A stretch of DNA of 64,000 nt from Streptococcus azizii (GCF_001984715.1 NZ_MSPR01000001.1:186001-250000); one strand, 5' to 3'; counted from the first letter of the stretch, positions 36,327-46,078 are shown. Made by a program: numbers and translations. Notes: generated from the letters alone by a model not told the origin.

Positions 36327-37556
36327 TTAACTAATATTGAATCCGTGTTGTTGTGCAAATCGAATAGCATCTTGAACAGACATTGTCTTGTCAGGGTTTC
36401 TAATTTCGGTTAAGCCTTGCAAGATTGGGTTATAGTTTTCTTTCTTAAGAAGCACTTGGTAGATAGCTACTAGAAGTTTACGGCAGATGGCGATAATCGC
36501 TTTTCGGTGTCCACGACGTTTCTTTAGCTTGAGATATTTGTTCCGAAACTCGAGATGTTTATCTGACTTGACAACAGCGTTAGCGATTTGTACAAGAAAT
36601 GGTTTGAGGTATCTGCCACCTTTGGAAATGCGAGTAGAGTATTTCTTGCCAGCGCTCTCATTGTTGGCAGGGACTAGTCCCGCCCAAGAACAGAGTTTCC
36701 CAGTAGATTCAAAAGCAGACATATCTGCTCCAATTTCAGAAATGATTCTGAGAGCAGAGAGTTCATCCTTGAAACCAGGTACAGTTTGAATGAGCTTGAC
36801 TTGTTCTTGGTATTCACGACCAAGTTCACGAATCATCTGTTCTAAGTCCTCTTTACAGATAGCGAGAGCATCGTAGTGGGCTTTGATAACTCTGATTTTC
36901 TCAGCTTGTTCAGGGGTTAAGTCGCCTTGTGTAGCGATTTCTAAGTCCTGAACTTTATCCGTCATTCTCTTGTGAACCAACTGTTCAATGTTTGGTTTCT
37001 CGTCTGGATTGTCAAGGATGCTCTTGATAATAGCTTGAGCGCTTTTTCCGAAGACATCGGAAACGACACTTGCAATCTGGAGGTTAGACCAAGTGAGGCA
37101 GTTCTGGTAACGATTTTTCTCGCTGACTTGAAGCTGTGTGAGCTTCATGCGGTAGCGGAAGAGGTCACGGAGTTGTCTAATTTTGAGAGGTGGGATAAAG
37201 GAAGAAGCAACGAGGTCATGCTTGAAGAGGTCGGCAATCCATTGTGCATCTTTTTTGTCGGTTTTCTTACCTCGAATAGCTTTGACATACTTAGGATGAG
37301 CCAAACAGATATTGGTGTGTCCTTCGAGGATATTGAAAACAGGAATCCAGTATTTACCAGTTGATTCCATACAGACATCAAAGCAGGAATAGTATTCTAA
37401 CCAATCTCGTAGCTGAAGAAGTCCGTTCGTAAAGGTAGAGAACCGTTTACGGTGGTAGCTAGTGATTCCGTGATTGTCGGTGATAGCAATAACCGCTACG
37501 ATAAAAGTTTTATGCACATCGATGCCACAACAATTTGGGTAAACAATTTTTAACAT
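36327..37556 (-). CDS. IS110-family transposase (DEDD recombinase)
   Basis: A 409-residue transposase. The DEDD catalytic set is visible: D in CGIDVHK (about residue 13), E in CMESTGKYW, and the D pair in KKTDKKDAQWIADL (about 95-110). The C-terminal Transposase_20 domain has GLVPANNESAGKK with the nucleophilic Ser. ATG 37556 is chosen (AGGGAG eight bases upstream); the open frame goes 27 codons further but without conserved residues. It is intact, so the element may be active. Confidence 0.93.
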   Translation of the reverse strand: MLKIVYPNCCGIDVHKTFIVAVIAITDNHGITSYHRKRFSTFTNGLLQLRDWLEYYSCFDVCMESTGKYWIPVFNILEGHTNICLAHPKYVKAIRGKKTDKKDAQWIADLFKHDLVASSFIPPLKIRQLRDLFRYRMKLTQLQVSEKNRYQNCLTWSNLQIASVVSDVFGKSAQAIIKSILDNPDEKPNIEQLVHKRMTDKVQDLEIATQGDLTPEQAEKIRVIKAHYDALAICKEDLEQMIRELGREYQEQVKLIQTVPGFKDELSALRIISEIGADMSAFESTGKLCSWAGLVPANNESAGKKYSTRISKGGRYLKPFLVQIANAVVKSDKHLEFRNKYLKLKKRRGHRKAIIAICRKLLVAIYQVLLKKENYNPILQGLTEIRNPDKTMSVQDAIRFAQQHGFNIS

Positions 37557-37790
37557 GAGGGGTCTCCCTTCACAAAAATTTGAGAAGAGCCTATCCCTTG
37601 ACTGTTCCTCCCTTTCACAAACGAGTCGCTTATTCAATTATAAGTTTACGTGCTCACAGTCACAGTTAGTTGTGCTTGATGGGATGAACCACACCTATAA
37701 ATATGCGAGGTAGTGGCTATACCACTCACTTACTCTCCTCCCCGTGATTTGTAGTTGTGATAGGTTTTCTCACTTTAATTATAAACTAAA
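37557..37790 (-). ncRNA. Candidate bridge RNA region of the IS110 element
   Basis: IS110-group elements transcribe a structured bridge RNA from the non-coding end upstream of the transposase; it guides target and donor choice. Here about 230 non-coding bases precede the gene and contain short self-complementary segments such as AGTGG/CCACT around CTATA (about 37711-37727). No RNA boundary or guide loop can be proved by eye. Confidence 0.35.
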
Positions 37791-37858
37791 ACAAAGAGCA
37801 TAGCACCTTTTCATTAGGTGTTGTGCCTTGAGTGAAACGAAAGGAATGAATTATAAAT

Positions 37859-38620
37859 ATGAAGAGGAAATTTTTTCTATCTCTTTTCCTAACCGTGTGT
37901 TTACTCGCACCAAGTCTAGTTTTTGCAGGCACAAGACAACCTGTGACTCCTAGGGAACAAAAAAACTTCCCTTACAATCTTACCTATTCTTGGTACGTGA
38001 CAAAATCAGATGGTCAAACCATGAGATCAACAGGCACCTATATCGGGAATGGTAAATTCTTATCATCTGCTCATAGTATCACTGACAGAAGCGGGTACTA
38101 TAATAGTAATATAACTGCAATATCACTTGCCCCAGATGCCAGTGAGTATTTTAAAGTCTACAGTCAAGGAAACAGCAATCCTTTTAAAATTATGCCTGGT
38201 TACACAGGTTTCGAAGACCTGAAAAACGACATTAGTATCACAGAAATTACAGAACCGATTTCTATCAATACTCGTACCAGACCTGCAAAGTTAAAAATTT
38301 ATCAAAACTTAACTAAATTAGTCGGAAAAACAGTCGATACAGTCGGTTACTCAAGTCATACAAAAACTGATTTCACAAAAGCTAGAGGCAAAATACTTTC
38401 AGTTGCAGATGACGGAACTTTGATAGCTGATTTAGGAGCAGCTAAGGAAAATTCTGGATCTGCAGTCTATCTCAACGGAGAAATTATTGGCATCTTGACA
38501 GCTGGTACAGATGAATGTCGAGGACAAAACATTTGTAATCGTGCAACTATTACCCCTCTTACATTGGAGATTAAACAAAAACTACTTGATCCCAATGGCA
38601 TTCCTAGTTCTATTGATTAG
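37859..38620 (+). CDS. Secreted V8-like (S1B) serine protease
   Basis: A 253-residue protein with a Sec signal peptide (basic MKRK, hydrophobic core, likely cleavage after VFA at residue 23). The mature part has a chymotrypsin-fold triad: H72 in FLSSAHSI, D124 in KNDISI and S199 in ENSGSAVYLNGEIIGI, which fits glutamyl-endopeptidase/exfoliatin-like enzymes. C220 and C226 could form a disulfide. It lies between an IS110 element and a truncated antitoxin within repeat copies, so it is inferred to be acquired. A hairpin around GCACCTTTT/AGGTGTTGTGC sits ahead of the start. Substrate unknown. Confidence 0.85.
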   Translation: MKRKFFLSLFLTVCLLAPSLVFAGTRQPVTPREQKNFPYNLTYSWYVTKSDGQTMRSTGTYIGNGKFLSSAHSITDRSGYYNSNITAISLAPDASEYFKVYSQGNSNPFKIMPGYTGFEDLKNDISITEITEPISINTRTRPAKLKIYQNLTKLVGKTVDTVGYSSHTKTDFTKARGKILSVADDGTLIADLGAAKENSGSAVYLNGEIIGILTAGTDECRGQNICNRATITPLTLEIKQKLLDPNGIPSSID

Positions 38621-38985
38621 TAGTCAAAAAAGCACTTGTTATGATTAAGTGCTTTTTTAGCTTCCGAAACAATTCGTAAATTACTGATAGATGGTGGAAT
38701 AAAATAAAAACCATATCTTCTCTGCTATTTACATCTAATTTTCGAGCAGTTGCTCCTTCTTTTACATACTGTTTCAGCCATAGTTTAGCAGATTCAAGCT
38801 CCTCATCTGATATGTAGCGTCCATTATTATCATAACATGTACTATCATACGCTTTCAATGTGAAAGGAATAGATTGCGTAAGAAACAGCTTAATAGCCGT
38901 TGTCATATCAAGACCCATGCTTTTATATAGTTTGGTCGCTTCCTCTTTTAATTCTTCATCAACACGAATAACAATCGGATAGTCA
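38610..38985 (-). pseudogene. RelB/DinJ-family antitoxin, 5' end replaced by a repeat
   Basis: The frame reads PIVIRVDEELKEEATKLYKSMG and then LDMTTAIKLFLTQSIPF, a ribbon-helix-helix RelB/DinJ N-terminus, then LKAYDSTCYDNNGRYISDEEL. The natural start is missing: bases before codon PIV belong to the cassette repeat, which supplies only a TTG at 38996. The last 40 residues run through a terminator hairpin and do not look like the family. No toxin gene is adjacent. It is a broken remnant or, less likely, a re-started orphan antitoxin. Confidence 0.7.
38628..38660. terminator. Bidirectional terminator after the protease gene
   Basis: AAAAAGCACTT and AAGTGCTTTTTT flank a nine-base loop, giving T-runs on both strands. 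Confidence 0.85.
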
Positions 38986-39357
38986 ATAAAAATCAAAAGT
39001 AGACTAGGAAACGAAGGCGAAGGTAGTTGAAATAGTTGATAACTATTTCAAGTTGGAAATAAGAAAAGTCGTGACTTTTCTCAATAGTTCCATCCTATTT
39101 CAAGGGAACAGGCTGAAAACCTCCACTGGAGCTTTTCACTCGTCAAGATACGAGGAGGTAAAACAACTCCTAGACAAAATAGAAAATGCGACGAAGAAGT
39201 AAAGGACGTTTGCTAAGGCAAACTTCTATTTCCCGCCTTCAAAGGTATACTATACCTTTGAAGCTAGGAGTATTTATCTTTTTGTCAGCGAGTTGTAGTC
39301 CGAGTTCAATTCACCGAGACTCTTGACGAAGTATCCTTTTAATTTTTAAAGAGTATC
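38977..39357 (+). repeat. Cassette repeat, twin of 35305-35848
   Basis: Left end AGTCAATAAAAATCAAAAG; right end GTATCC-TTTTAATTTTTAAAGAGTAT. It is nearly identical to the other copy over about 330 bp. After GTTCAATT (39304-39311) it goes straight to CACCGAGACTC, where the twin has an extra 162-bp cassette. It truncates the antitoxin gene on its left and ends two bases before the ABC ATPase stop codon on its right. Confidence 0.88.
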
Positions 39358-39359
39358 TA

Positions 39360-40094
39360 CTAATGGGGAATCCGAGATAAGAACTGCTTGGTTCGTTCTT
39401 TCTTGGGAGAAACAAACATTTCCTCAGGGCTTCCTTGCTCGACAATCTGACCATTCTCCATGAATATTACTCTATCGGCTACCTCACGAGCAAAGGTCAT
39501 CTCATGGGTCACAACCACCATGGTCATCCCTTCTTTTGCCAACTCCACCATAACCTGTAAGACACCGCTGATTAGCTCTGGATCAAGGGCAGAGGTCGGC
39601 TCATCAAAATAGATGACCGCAGGGTTGCTAGCAATGGCACGTGCAATCCCCACCCGCTGTTGCTGCCCACCTGACAAGGCACTCGGGTAGGCATGGTATT
39701 TCTCTTTCAACCCCACTTTATCAAGGGCTTTCTTCCCTATCATATCCGCTTCGGTCTTGCTATATCCCTGCGCCACAATCAAGCCCTCCGTCACATTCTC
39801 CAGAGCCGTTTTATTGGCAAAGAGGTTGTAGTTTTGAAAGACAAATCCTGTACGTTTGCGAATCTCAGCTATTTCTTTCTGGCGAATGTTGGCCAAATCA
39901 TAGCTCCTTTCACCAAATAGAAACTGACCACTATCTGCCCGCTCTAAAAAATTCATGCAGCGTAGCAAGGTCGTCTTTCCTGACCCCGATGGACCTAGAA
40001 TGACTGTTACTGTCCCTTGTTTTACCTGCAAATCCACATCTCGCAAGACCTGATTCGCACCAAAAGACATGTTTATCTTCTGTACTTCTATCAT
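39360..40094 (-). CDS. Amino-acid ABC transporter ATP-binding protein, cystine type
   Basis: A 244-residue polar-amino-acid (PAAT/GlnQ-TcyC type) ATPase. Walker [11 protein letters not shown]-loop FQNYNLF, signature LSGGQQQR, Walker [15 protein letters not shown] and H-loop VTHEM are all intact. The stop codon lies two bases from a repeat. It is the last gene of a binding protein-permease-ATPase operon; 12 bases separate it from the permease gene. Confidence 0.93.
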   Translation of the reverse strand: MIEVQKINMSFGANQVLRDVDLQVKQGTVTVILGPSGSGKTTLLRCMNFLERADSGQFLFGERSYDLANIRQKEIAEIRKRTGFVFQNYNLFANKTALENVTEGLIVAQGYSKTEADMIGKKALDKVGLKEKYHAYPSALSGGQQQRVGIARAIASNPAVIYFDEPTSALDPELISGVLQVMVELAKEGMTMVVVTHEMTFAREVADRVIFMENGQIVEQGSPEEMFVSPKKERTKQFLSRIPH

Positions 40095-40106
40095 CTTGTC
40101 CCTCCC

Positions 40107-40766
40107 TTAATAGACCTTCCATTTCATTTCACCGTAGGATTGCAACTTAGTCAAGACCGTTGAAAATAGTAGGTAGATCAAGCCAACTTCACAATACAGG
40201 GCAAACGGTTCATAGGTCCTTGCCGCAATCTGCTGGGTTGCCATAAACATCTCTAAAACGGTGATATTAGCTGCAAGCGAGGTATCTTTCACCAGGCTAA
40301 TCAAAGAATTAGACAAGGGAGGAAAGGCTACTCGAAAAGCCTGAGGCAGTACAATACGTCTCATCGTCTGCGAGAAGGTCATCCCAACACAATAGCCCGC
40401 CTCCAACTGCCCTTTAGGAACTGATTCAATCGATGCCCGAATCGTTTCAGCTGCATAGGCTCCTGTATTGATAGAGAAAACGAAAACAGCCGACGGAAAA
40501 GCATCCAAGACCAGCCCCAGGCTCGGTAAACCGTAGAAAATCACGTAGAGTTGCACCAAAAGGGGCGTTCCTCGAATAAGCCAGATATAAAATCTAGCAA
40601 GCTGTTTCAGCACAGGAATCCGGGCAATCTGCACTAAGGCTGTGAATACTGCTATCAATAAACCGAACACGAAAGAGAGGATTGTTAGCGGAATCGTCAC
40701 TAACAATCCTGGTATCAGTATCTGGCTAAATGAATCAAGAAGAATCTGCCATAATCTATCTGTCAT
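40107..40766 (-). CDS. Amino-acid ABC transporter permease, cystine type
   Basis: A 219-residue permease with about five membrane helices of the HisM/TcyB class. It has IRGTPLLVQLYVIFYGLP (about 64-81) and the EAA loop EAGYCVGMTFSQTMRRIVLPQAFR (about 122-145) that contacts the ATPase. It probably functions as a homodimer. The start is 8 bases after the binding-protein stop. Confidence 0.93.
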   Translation of the reverse strand: MTDRLWQILLDSFSQILIPGLLVTIPLTILSFVFGLLIAVFTALVQIARIPVLKQLARFYIWLIRGTPLLVQLYVIFYGLPSLGLVLDAFPSAVFVFSINTGAYAAETIRASIESVPKGQLEAGYCVGMTFSQTMRRIVLPQAFRVAFPPLSNSLISLVKDTSLAANITVLEMFMATQQIAARTYEPFALYCEVGLIYLLFSTVLTKLQSYGEMKWKVY

Positions 40767-40774
40767 AATGCCCT

Positions 40775-41581
40775 CTATTTTTTCACTTGTGAAACATCGT
40801 CACCGAAATATTTCTTGGATAATTCTGTCAGGACACCTTCATCTGCCAACTCCTTCAAGGCTTGATTGATCGCCTGAACCAAATCATCCTGCCCTTTGGC
40901 AACTGGTAGAGCTGTCTTTTGCACATCTTCTGACAGAGCTGCAACCTTGACCGGAGCTTCTGGATGTTGCTTGATGTAATCTAGGTACACGACATTGTCA
41001 TTGAGTGTCACATCCACACGCTTAGAAATCAGTAGTTCAATCGCTTGTTGGAAACCGTCTACACCAACAATTTCAGCACCATTACTTTTAGCAACTTCAG
41101 CCCAATTACTGGTCAAGCTATTGGCTGACTTTTTCCCTTTGATGTCGCTAAAGTCCTTTACTGTCGTATCATCTTTGAGCGTAATCAAGGCACCATAGAT
41201 ATAGGTATACGGAGTTGTAAAGTCATATTTTTCCTGGCGCTCATCTGTCACACCGACTTGATTTGCAATGGTATCAAACCGTCCTGCATCCAGTCCTGCA
41301 ATCATCGAATCCCACTCTGTTTCGATAAAGTCTGCCTGCACACCTAGCTTTTCAGCGACTCTTTCAGCGACTTCAACATCGTAGCCCACTAATTTTCCGC
41401 TCTCATCATGGTAACTATAAGGAGCATAGGCTCCCTCGGTCCCAACTTTCAATACACCTTTTTCCTTGATTTGTTCCAGTAAAGAACCTGTTGTTGCGAG
41501 CTGTTGTTGCGAGGTAGAACCACAAGCAACCAGTATCACACCTGCGACAAGTCCTACTGCCCACACTGCTAATCTTTTCAT
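40775..41581 (-). CDS. Amino-acid ABC transporter binding lipoprotein, cystine type
   Basis: A 268-residue lipoprotein with signal peptide and lipobox ending at C20 (VILVAC). The SBP_bac_3 domain starts at KGVLKVGTEGAYAPYSY. The stretches ETEWDSMIAGLDAGRFDTIANQVGVTDER and SLTSNWAEVAKSNGAEIVGVDGF are characteristic of cystine-binding TcyA/FliY-type proteins, so cystine is the preferred substrate guess; other polar amino acids remain possible. It is the first gene of the operon. Confidence 0.88.
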   Translation of the reverse strand: MKRLAVWAVGLVAGVILVACGSTSQQQLATTGSLLEQIKEKGVLKVGTEGAYAPYSYHDESGKLVGYDVEVAERVAEKLGVQADFIETEWDSMIAGLDAGRFDTIANQVGVTDERQEKYDFTTPYTYIYGALITLKDDTTVKDFSDIKGKKSANSLTSNWAEVAKSNGAEIVGVDGFQQAIELLISKRVDVTLNDNVVYLDYIKQHPEAPVKVAALSEDVQKTALPVAKGQDDLVQAINQALKELADEGVLTELSKKYFGDDVSQVKK

Positions 41582-41641
41582 CCAACTTCTCCTATATTTC
41601 TAGCCTCCTACAAGGCCTGCCCCACATCCTCCTCACCTTCT

Positions 41642-41763
41642 GATACTCAATGCCTCCCCCATACGATACCATCTATGCTCCATGGTTCAAATGCACCATA
41701 AACACTTTCATAGGGTACGAACCAGCGACATTGATACCGACTGACGAGATTTTCATTGAGTAT
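41642..41763. repeat. Short segment with 10-bp perfect inverted ends
   Basis: ATACTCAATG at 41642-41651 and CATTGAGTAT at 41754-41763 bound about 120 bases of otherwise unassigned sequence upstream of the cystine operon. The ends resemble the left terminal module of the cassette repeat (ATACTCAAT), so this may be a derivative with two left ends. Confidence 0.4.
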
Positions 41764-41778
41764 TGGAGGAGTTCTTCT

Positions 41779-42063
41779 TTATACTCTATAAAAATCAACC
41801 TCTGACTAAGCAATGAAACCGCAGGTAATTGAAAGATACAAAGCCCGTAAAAAACTCAAGGTGAAAATAGGAAATTTGATGAAGAAACTGGATTTTCTAG
41901 GAAAATTTATCTTTTTCACACAGAGTTTAGGGCGTGTTCAATTACGTAAGACTTCTCTCAATAGTCTCCTTTTATTTTAAAGGAACAGGCTGAAAACCTC
42001 CACAGGAGCTTTTCACTCAGCAAGGTGAGTTAGCAACGTCAGAGGTTGATTGTTCACGAGTAT
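41779..42063 (+). repeat. Cassette repeat, short copy
   Basis: Left end TATACTCTATAAAAATCAAC; one cassette with head GATACAAAGCCCGTAAAAAAC, hairpin GAAACT-type at about 41885 and tail TTTATCTTTTTCACACAGAG; right end GAGGTTGATTGTTCACGAGTAT. From there to 42240 nothing recognisable is seen. Confidence 0.7.
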
Positions 42064-42242
42064 CAAATCATTGCCTTTTATCATATCATTCTTCTCACTT
42101 CTTGACCAATACATATTTCTTATCACCGTGATTAACAGTATTTATACTCCCTAACGAACATCGCTACCAGACTAGACAAGGTTTGAAGAGTGTCAGAGGT
42201 TGATTGGATAGAGTACCATAAGTCAGAGAGAACAAACAAAAA

Positions 42243-42283
42243 GGAGGGCTCCATCGGGTTCAACATCACGATTGGAGCACTCC
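42243..42283 (-). terminator. Terminator of the hypothetical membrane protein gene
   Basis: GGAGGGCTCCA pairs with TTGGAGCACTCC (one mismatch) around a long loop; on the minus strand TTTTTGTTTG follows. Confidence 0.6.
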
Positions 42284-42367
42284 ATTATGTCACAGTTTGG
42301 CTATCCATATTCCCATGGTAATTGAGTTGCGGTAAAGGGCAGAAGGGAATGAGGTTCCTTGCCCCTT

Positions 42368-43333
42368 CTATTTGTCATATCCTACTTGGATGGTAGGGAA
42401 GTGTTCGATTAGGTATTCAAAGAGGGGAGAGAGCATCTCATCGGTCTGTTTGCCTCTATTTTTAAATTGTAGTTGATGGAGCTTCCTACTCCCTTTCTTA
42501 ATAACAGAAAGAAAGGAAGAACGTGAGGTCGTAATCAGACCGTAGGCTCTACTTCTCAGCTCATAATGATAGAGTCGCTCCACCTCCGCTAAATCAACCA
42601 GATGGAATCCTCCTTGATAGGTAAAGAGATGATTCCTATAAATCGCAATCTTTAGTTCTTGGTTGCTCCAATCTGCCCCGTAGAGTGCTTGCTCGATGCT
42701 ACCAGTCAACTCTGGGTAGATAGCATACAACTCTTGATAAGCACGTGTATTTGCCCGGAAGCGTCTAACCGCCGAGTACAGTAGGAAGAGACCAAATCCT
42801 CCAATTATAAGCATCGTTAAGATGGCATAGAGCCTACCAGTTTGGTATTCCGCAAGGGAAACATAGGAATTGGACACGACATCTTGGGCTACTTCACTAC
42901 CTGCAAAAAAGTTGACAATATAGGAACGGTAGTCCTGAATTTCAGAATCCGTATCAATCCCTAACTGATAGGCGTAGACTGCTAGAGGCTTGGGCGTTTG
43001 TGACAGCTTTTCCCCTTGAGCAATCATCTCCTTTACTAGCGGCTCATCTTTCTTGGCTTCTAAGCCCAATAGATGACCCGAATCATCGCCAATCAGATAC
43101 AGCTGATTCCCATTTTCTAGCTCACCAATCGCCTCTGGAATGATCAAAGATACGGTAATGGTCGTCTCTCCGTGACTAGAATAAGGTTTATAAACCAGTC
43201 CCCTACTTTGGAGGGAGGCAAGACCTGTCTGAAAGTAACCGATAAAACCGTAGCCAACTGCTAGGGAAATAACCAGCACCCCCGCCAGAAAAGGGCCCCA
43301 AAATCCTTTATACTTTTGCTCTTTCATTTTCAT
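42368..43333 (-). CDS. Hypothetical membrane protein
   Basis: A 321-residue protein not recognised. One membrane helix at about 12-32 and another at about 170-190 enclose an extracellular domain of about 135 residues. The C-terminal 130 residues are cytoplasmic, with a PH-like or YcdB-like run of strands (LFTYQGGFHLVDLAEVERLYHYEL, SSFLSVIKKGSRKL). It lies 15 bases downstream of leuS and is likely co-transcribed with it. No enzymatic motif. Confidence 0.6.
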   Translation of the reverse strand: MKMKEQKYKGFWGPFLAGVLVISLAVGYGFIGYFQTGLASLQSRGLVYKPYSSHGETTITVSLIIPEAIGELENGNQLYLIGDDSGHLLGLEAKKDEPLVKEMIAQGEKLSQTPKPLAVYAYQLGIDTDSEIQDYRSYIVNFFAGSEVAQDVVSNSYVSLAEYQTGRLYAILTMLIIGGFGLFLLYSAVRRFRANTRAYQELYAIYPELTGSIEQALYGADWSNQELKIAIYRNHLFTYQGGFHLVDLAEVERLYHYELRSRAYGLITTSRSSFLSVIKKGSRKLHQLQFKNRGKQTDEMLSPLFEYLIEHFPTIQVGYDK

Positions 43334-43348
43334 CTCCTCTGGATTCCA

Positions 43349-45850
43349 TTACTTTACTACTATATTGACCAGTTTATTCGGAACGACGATCACTTTGACG
43401 ACTTCCTTATCTAGCAGCTCTGCCTGCACCTTGGCATCTGTTAACACCAGATTTTGTAGCTCTTCTCGGTTTAAATCCTTAGCAACGACAAGTTTTGCCC
43501 GCACCTTTCCTTTAATCTGCACCACGATTTCCACCTCAGCCTCTACCAAGAAAGATTCGTCATAGGTTGGCCATGGTACATAGGAAATGCCGTCGTTTGA
43601 ACCCGTCACAATCTGCCAGAGTTCCTCTGCTAAATGCGGAGCAAATGGAGCCAGTAACTGGATAAAGCCCTTGGCATACTCGACGTATAGTCCCTCTTCC
43701 TTATTAGCACTATTGACAAAAATCATCAATTGGGCAATGGCTGTATTGAACTTGAGCGTTTCAATCTGCTCCGTTACAACTTTGACAGTTTCATGATATA
43801 CCTTATCCAAGTTACCCTGATTTTCTGCCACCATTTCTTTTGATGTCACCAGGCGATATACGCGGTCGAGGAATTTACGGCTACCTTCTAAGCCCTCTTC
43901 ACTCCAAGGAATTGACGCATCAAGTGGTCCCATAAACATTTCATAGACGCGAAGGGTATCTGCACCGTATTGGGTGACCACATCATCTGGGTTGACTACA
44001 TTTTTCAGGGATTTGGACATCTTAGCAGGCGCTTGCTCGAGCTCCTCTCCCGTTTCAACGTTAAAGAATGAGCCATCACGTTTTTCTACTTTATCGGTCG
44101 CAACAAGCGCCCCACGATGATCGCGGTAGCTCGTTCCTAAAATCATTCCCTGGTTAAAGAGCTTTTGGAAGGGCTCTTTGGTCGGTACCACACCGATGTC
44201 ATAGAGGAATTTGTGCCAGAAGCGTGCATAGAGCAGGTGAAGGACTGCATGTTCTGCCCCACCAATATAAATATCTACTGGCAACCAAGCCTTTAGAAGT
44301 TCTTCATCTGCCAGCCTTGTCGTATTGTGAGGATCAATATAGCGAAGGTAATACCAGCTTGACCCCGCCCACTGTGGCATGGTATTGGTCTCACGGCGAC
44401 CTTTGATACCATCTTCACGGGTGACTTCCAGCCAGTCTGTCAGATTGGCAAGTGGACTCTCCCCTGTACCAGAAGGCTTAATGTCGCTTGTTTTTGGTAA
44501 AACAAGTGGCAATTCTTCCTCCGGAACAGCCGTTGAAGTACCATCTTCCCAATGGATGATAGGAATAGGTTCCCCCCAGTAACGCTGACGACTAAAGAGC
44601 CAGTCACGTAAGCGGTAGGTGACTTTTTCCTCACCGACACGATGTTCTGTCAGCCAAGCAATCATCCGTTCAATCGCCTCTACCTTGTTCAAACCATCGA
44701 GGAAATCAGAGTTTATGTGGAGACCATCTTCTGTATAGGCTGCTTGCTCGACATCGCCTCCTTCAATGACTGCGACAATCGGCAAGTCAAAGGCTCGGGC
44801 AAATTCCCAGTCACGACTGTCATGCGCAGGTACCGCCATAACTGCCCCTGTACCGTAACTCGCCAGTACATAATCAGCAATCCAAATCGGAATTTCTTGA
44901 CCATTGACAGGGTTGATCGCATACGCTCCTGTCCAGACACCTGTCTTTTCTTTAGCAAGGTCGGTCCTAGCAAGGTCCGATTTCAAGCTGGCTTGATGTT
45001 TATAGTCTGCCACCACTTGAGCCTGTTCAGCAGATGTGATCTGTTCTACCAATTCATGCTCGGGTGCTAGCACTGCAAAGGTTGCCCCAAAGAGGGTATC
45101 TGGTCGAGTCGTAAAGACTGTGAACGTTTTTGTGGTTCCCTTAACGGCAAATGTGACATTAGCTCCGAGTGATTTCCCAATCCAGTTGCGCTGCATATCC
45201 TTAATGGATTCGGGCCAATCTAAGTCTTCCAAATCATTGAGTAGACGTTCTGCATAAGCTGTGATTTTTAGCATCCACTGGCGCATCGGTTTTCTAACGA
45301 CTGGATAACCTCCGCGTTCAGAAGTCCCATCAGGTAAGACTTCTTCGTTGGCAATGGCTGTACCAAGTTCTTCAACCCAGTTAACAGGCACTTCCGCTTC
45401 ATAGGCAAGACCTTTTTCATAGAGTTTGGTAAAAATCCACTGGGTCCATTTATAATAGTTAGGATCCGTCGTATTGACTTCACGATCCCAATCGTATGAA
45501 AAGCCTAGAGCATTGATTTGGCGCTTGAAATTGGCAATATTTTGCGCAGTAAATACTGCTGGATCATTTCCCGTATCCATAGCGTATTGCTCGGCAGGTA
45601 GACCAAAGGCATCCCAGCCCATAGGGTGAAGGACATTGTAGCCCTGGGCACGCTTGTAGCGACTCAAGATGTCTGTTGCTGTGTAGCCTTCTGGATGCCC
45701 GACGTGGAGTCCAGCTCCACTTGGATAAGGAAACATATCTAGGGCATAAAAATTTGGCTTCTCTTTTTCCGTGCCTGTTTTAAAAGTGTGATGTTCCGCC
45801 CAGTATTTTTGCCACTTAGGCTCAATCACTCCATGATTGTAAAAAGTCAT
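43349..45850 (-). CDS. leuS: Leucyl-tRNA synthetase
   Basis: An 833-residue class Ia synthetase charging tRNA-Leu. The HIGH-equivalent motif is in [16 protein letters not shown] (about 41-56), the editing (CP1) domain covers about 220-420 with [12 protein letters not shown], and KMSKSLKN is near residue 610. An anticodon-binding domain and a C-terminal domain follow. All are intact. No T-box leader is evident upstream. Confidence 0.97.
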   Translation of the reverse strand: MTFYNHGVIEPKWQKYWAEHHTFKTGTEKEKPNFYALDMFPYPSGAGLHVGHPEGYTATDILSRYKRAQGYNVLHPMGWDAFGLPAEQYAMDTGNDPAVFTAQNIANFKRQINALGFSYDWDREVNTTDPNYYKWTQWIFTKLYEKGLAYEAEVPVNWVEELGTAIANEEVLPDGTSERGGYPVVRKPMRQWMLKITAYAERLLNDLEDLDWPESIKDMQRNWIGKSLGANVTFAVKGTTKTFTVFTTRPDTLFGATFAVLAPEHELVEQITSAEQAQVVADYKHQASLKSDLARTDLAKEKTGVWTGAYAINPVNGQEIPIWIADYVLASYGTGAVMAVPAHDSRDWEFARAFDLPIVAVIEGGDVEQAAYTEDGLHINSDFLDGLNKVEAIERMIAWLTEHRVGEEKVTYRLRDWLFSRQRYWGEPIPIIHWEDGTSTAVPEEELPLVLPKTSDIKPSGTGESPLANLTDWLEVTREDGIKGRRETNTMPQWAGSSWYYLRYIDPHNTTRLADEELLKAWLPVDIYIGGAEHAVLHLLYARFWHKFLYDIGVVPTKEPFQKLFNQGMILGTSYRDHRGALVATDKVEKRDGSFFNVETGEELEQAPAKMSKSLKNVVNPDDVVTQYGADTLRVYEMFMGPLDASIPWSEEGLEGSRKFLDRVYRLVTSKEMVAENQGNLDKVYHETVKVVTEQIETLKFNTAIAQLMIFVNSANKEEGLYVEYAKGFIQLLAPFAPHLAEELWQIVTGSNDGISYVPWPTYDESFLVEAEVEIVVQIKGKVRAKLVVAKDLNREELQNLVLTDAKVQAELLDKEVVKVIVVPNKLVNIVVK

Positions 45851-45967
45851 AGCGATTTCTCTCCCATTCTCCCATATTGTATGATATTTCCATTATACCA
45901 TGTTGCAGGACATTTGCAGCAGGTGACCCGACAGAAAATGTTGGAATTTCTCCATTTACAGTTTTTA

Positions 45968-46060
45968 TCCCCAATAAACATCAGTGTCAGACTCCCTTTC
46001 ACAACAGAAAGTTGTGAAAGCTAGCAATGCGAAAAAGTATCCTTTTGATTTTTAAAGAGC
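45968..46060 (+). repeat. Cassette repeat remnant
   Basis: CCAATAAACATCAGTGTCAG-type left module and GTATCC-TTTTGATTTTTAAAGAG right module with almost nothing between, upstream of leuS. Confidence 0.55.
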
Positions 46061-46078
46061 CTCAACTCCCCCATAACG

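Larger units (their letters stand above)
36253..37790 (-). mobile_element. IS110-family insertion sequence
   Basis: Contains one intact DEDD transposase gene and about 230 bases of leader on its 5' side. IS110 elements lack clear terminal inverted repeats, so both ends are estimates; the only firm parts are the transposase and its leader. Cassette-repeat copies lie outside on both sides. Confidence 0.5.

Noticed and set aside
45851-46060. T-box leader for leuS
   Set aside because: No T-box core sequence or specifier stem is recognisable; the gap holds a repeat remnant.
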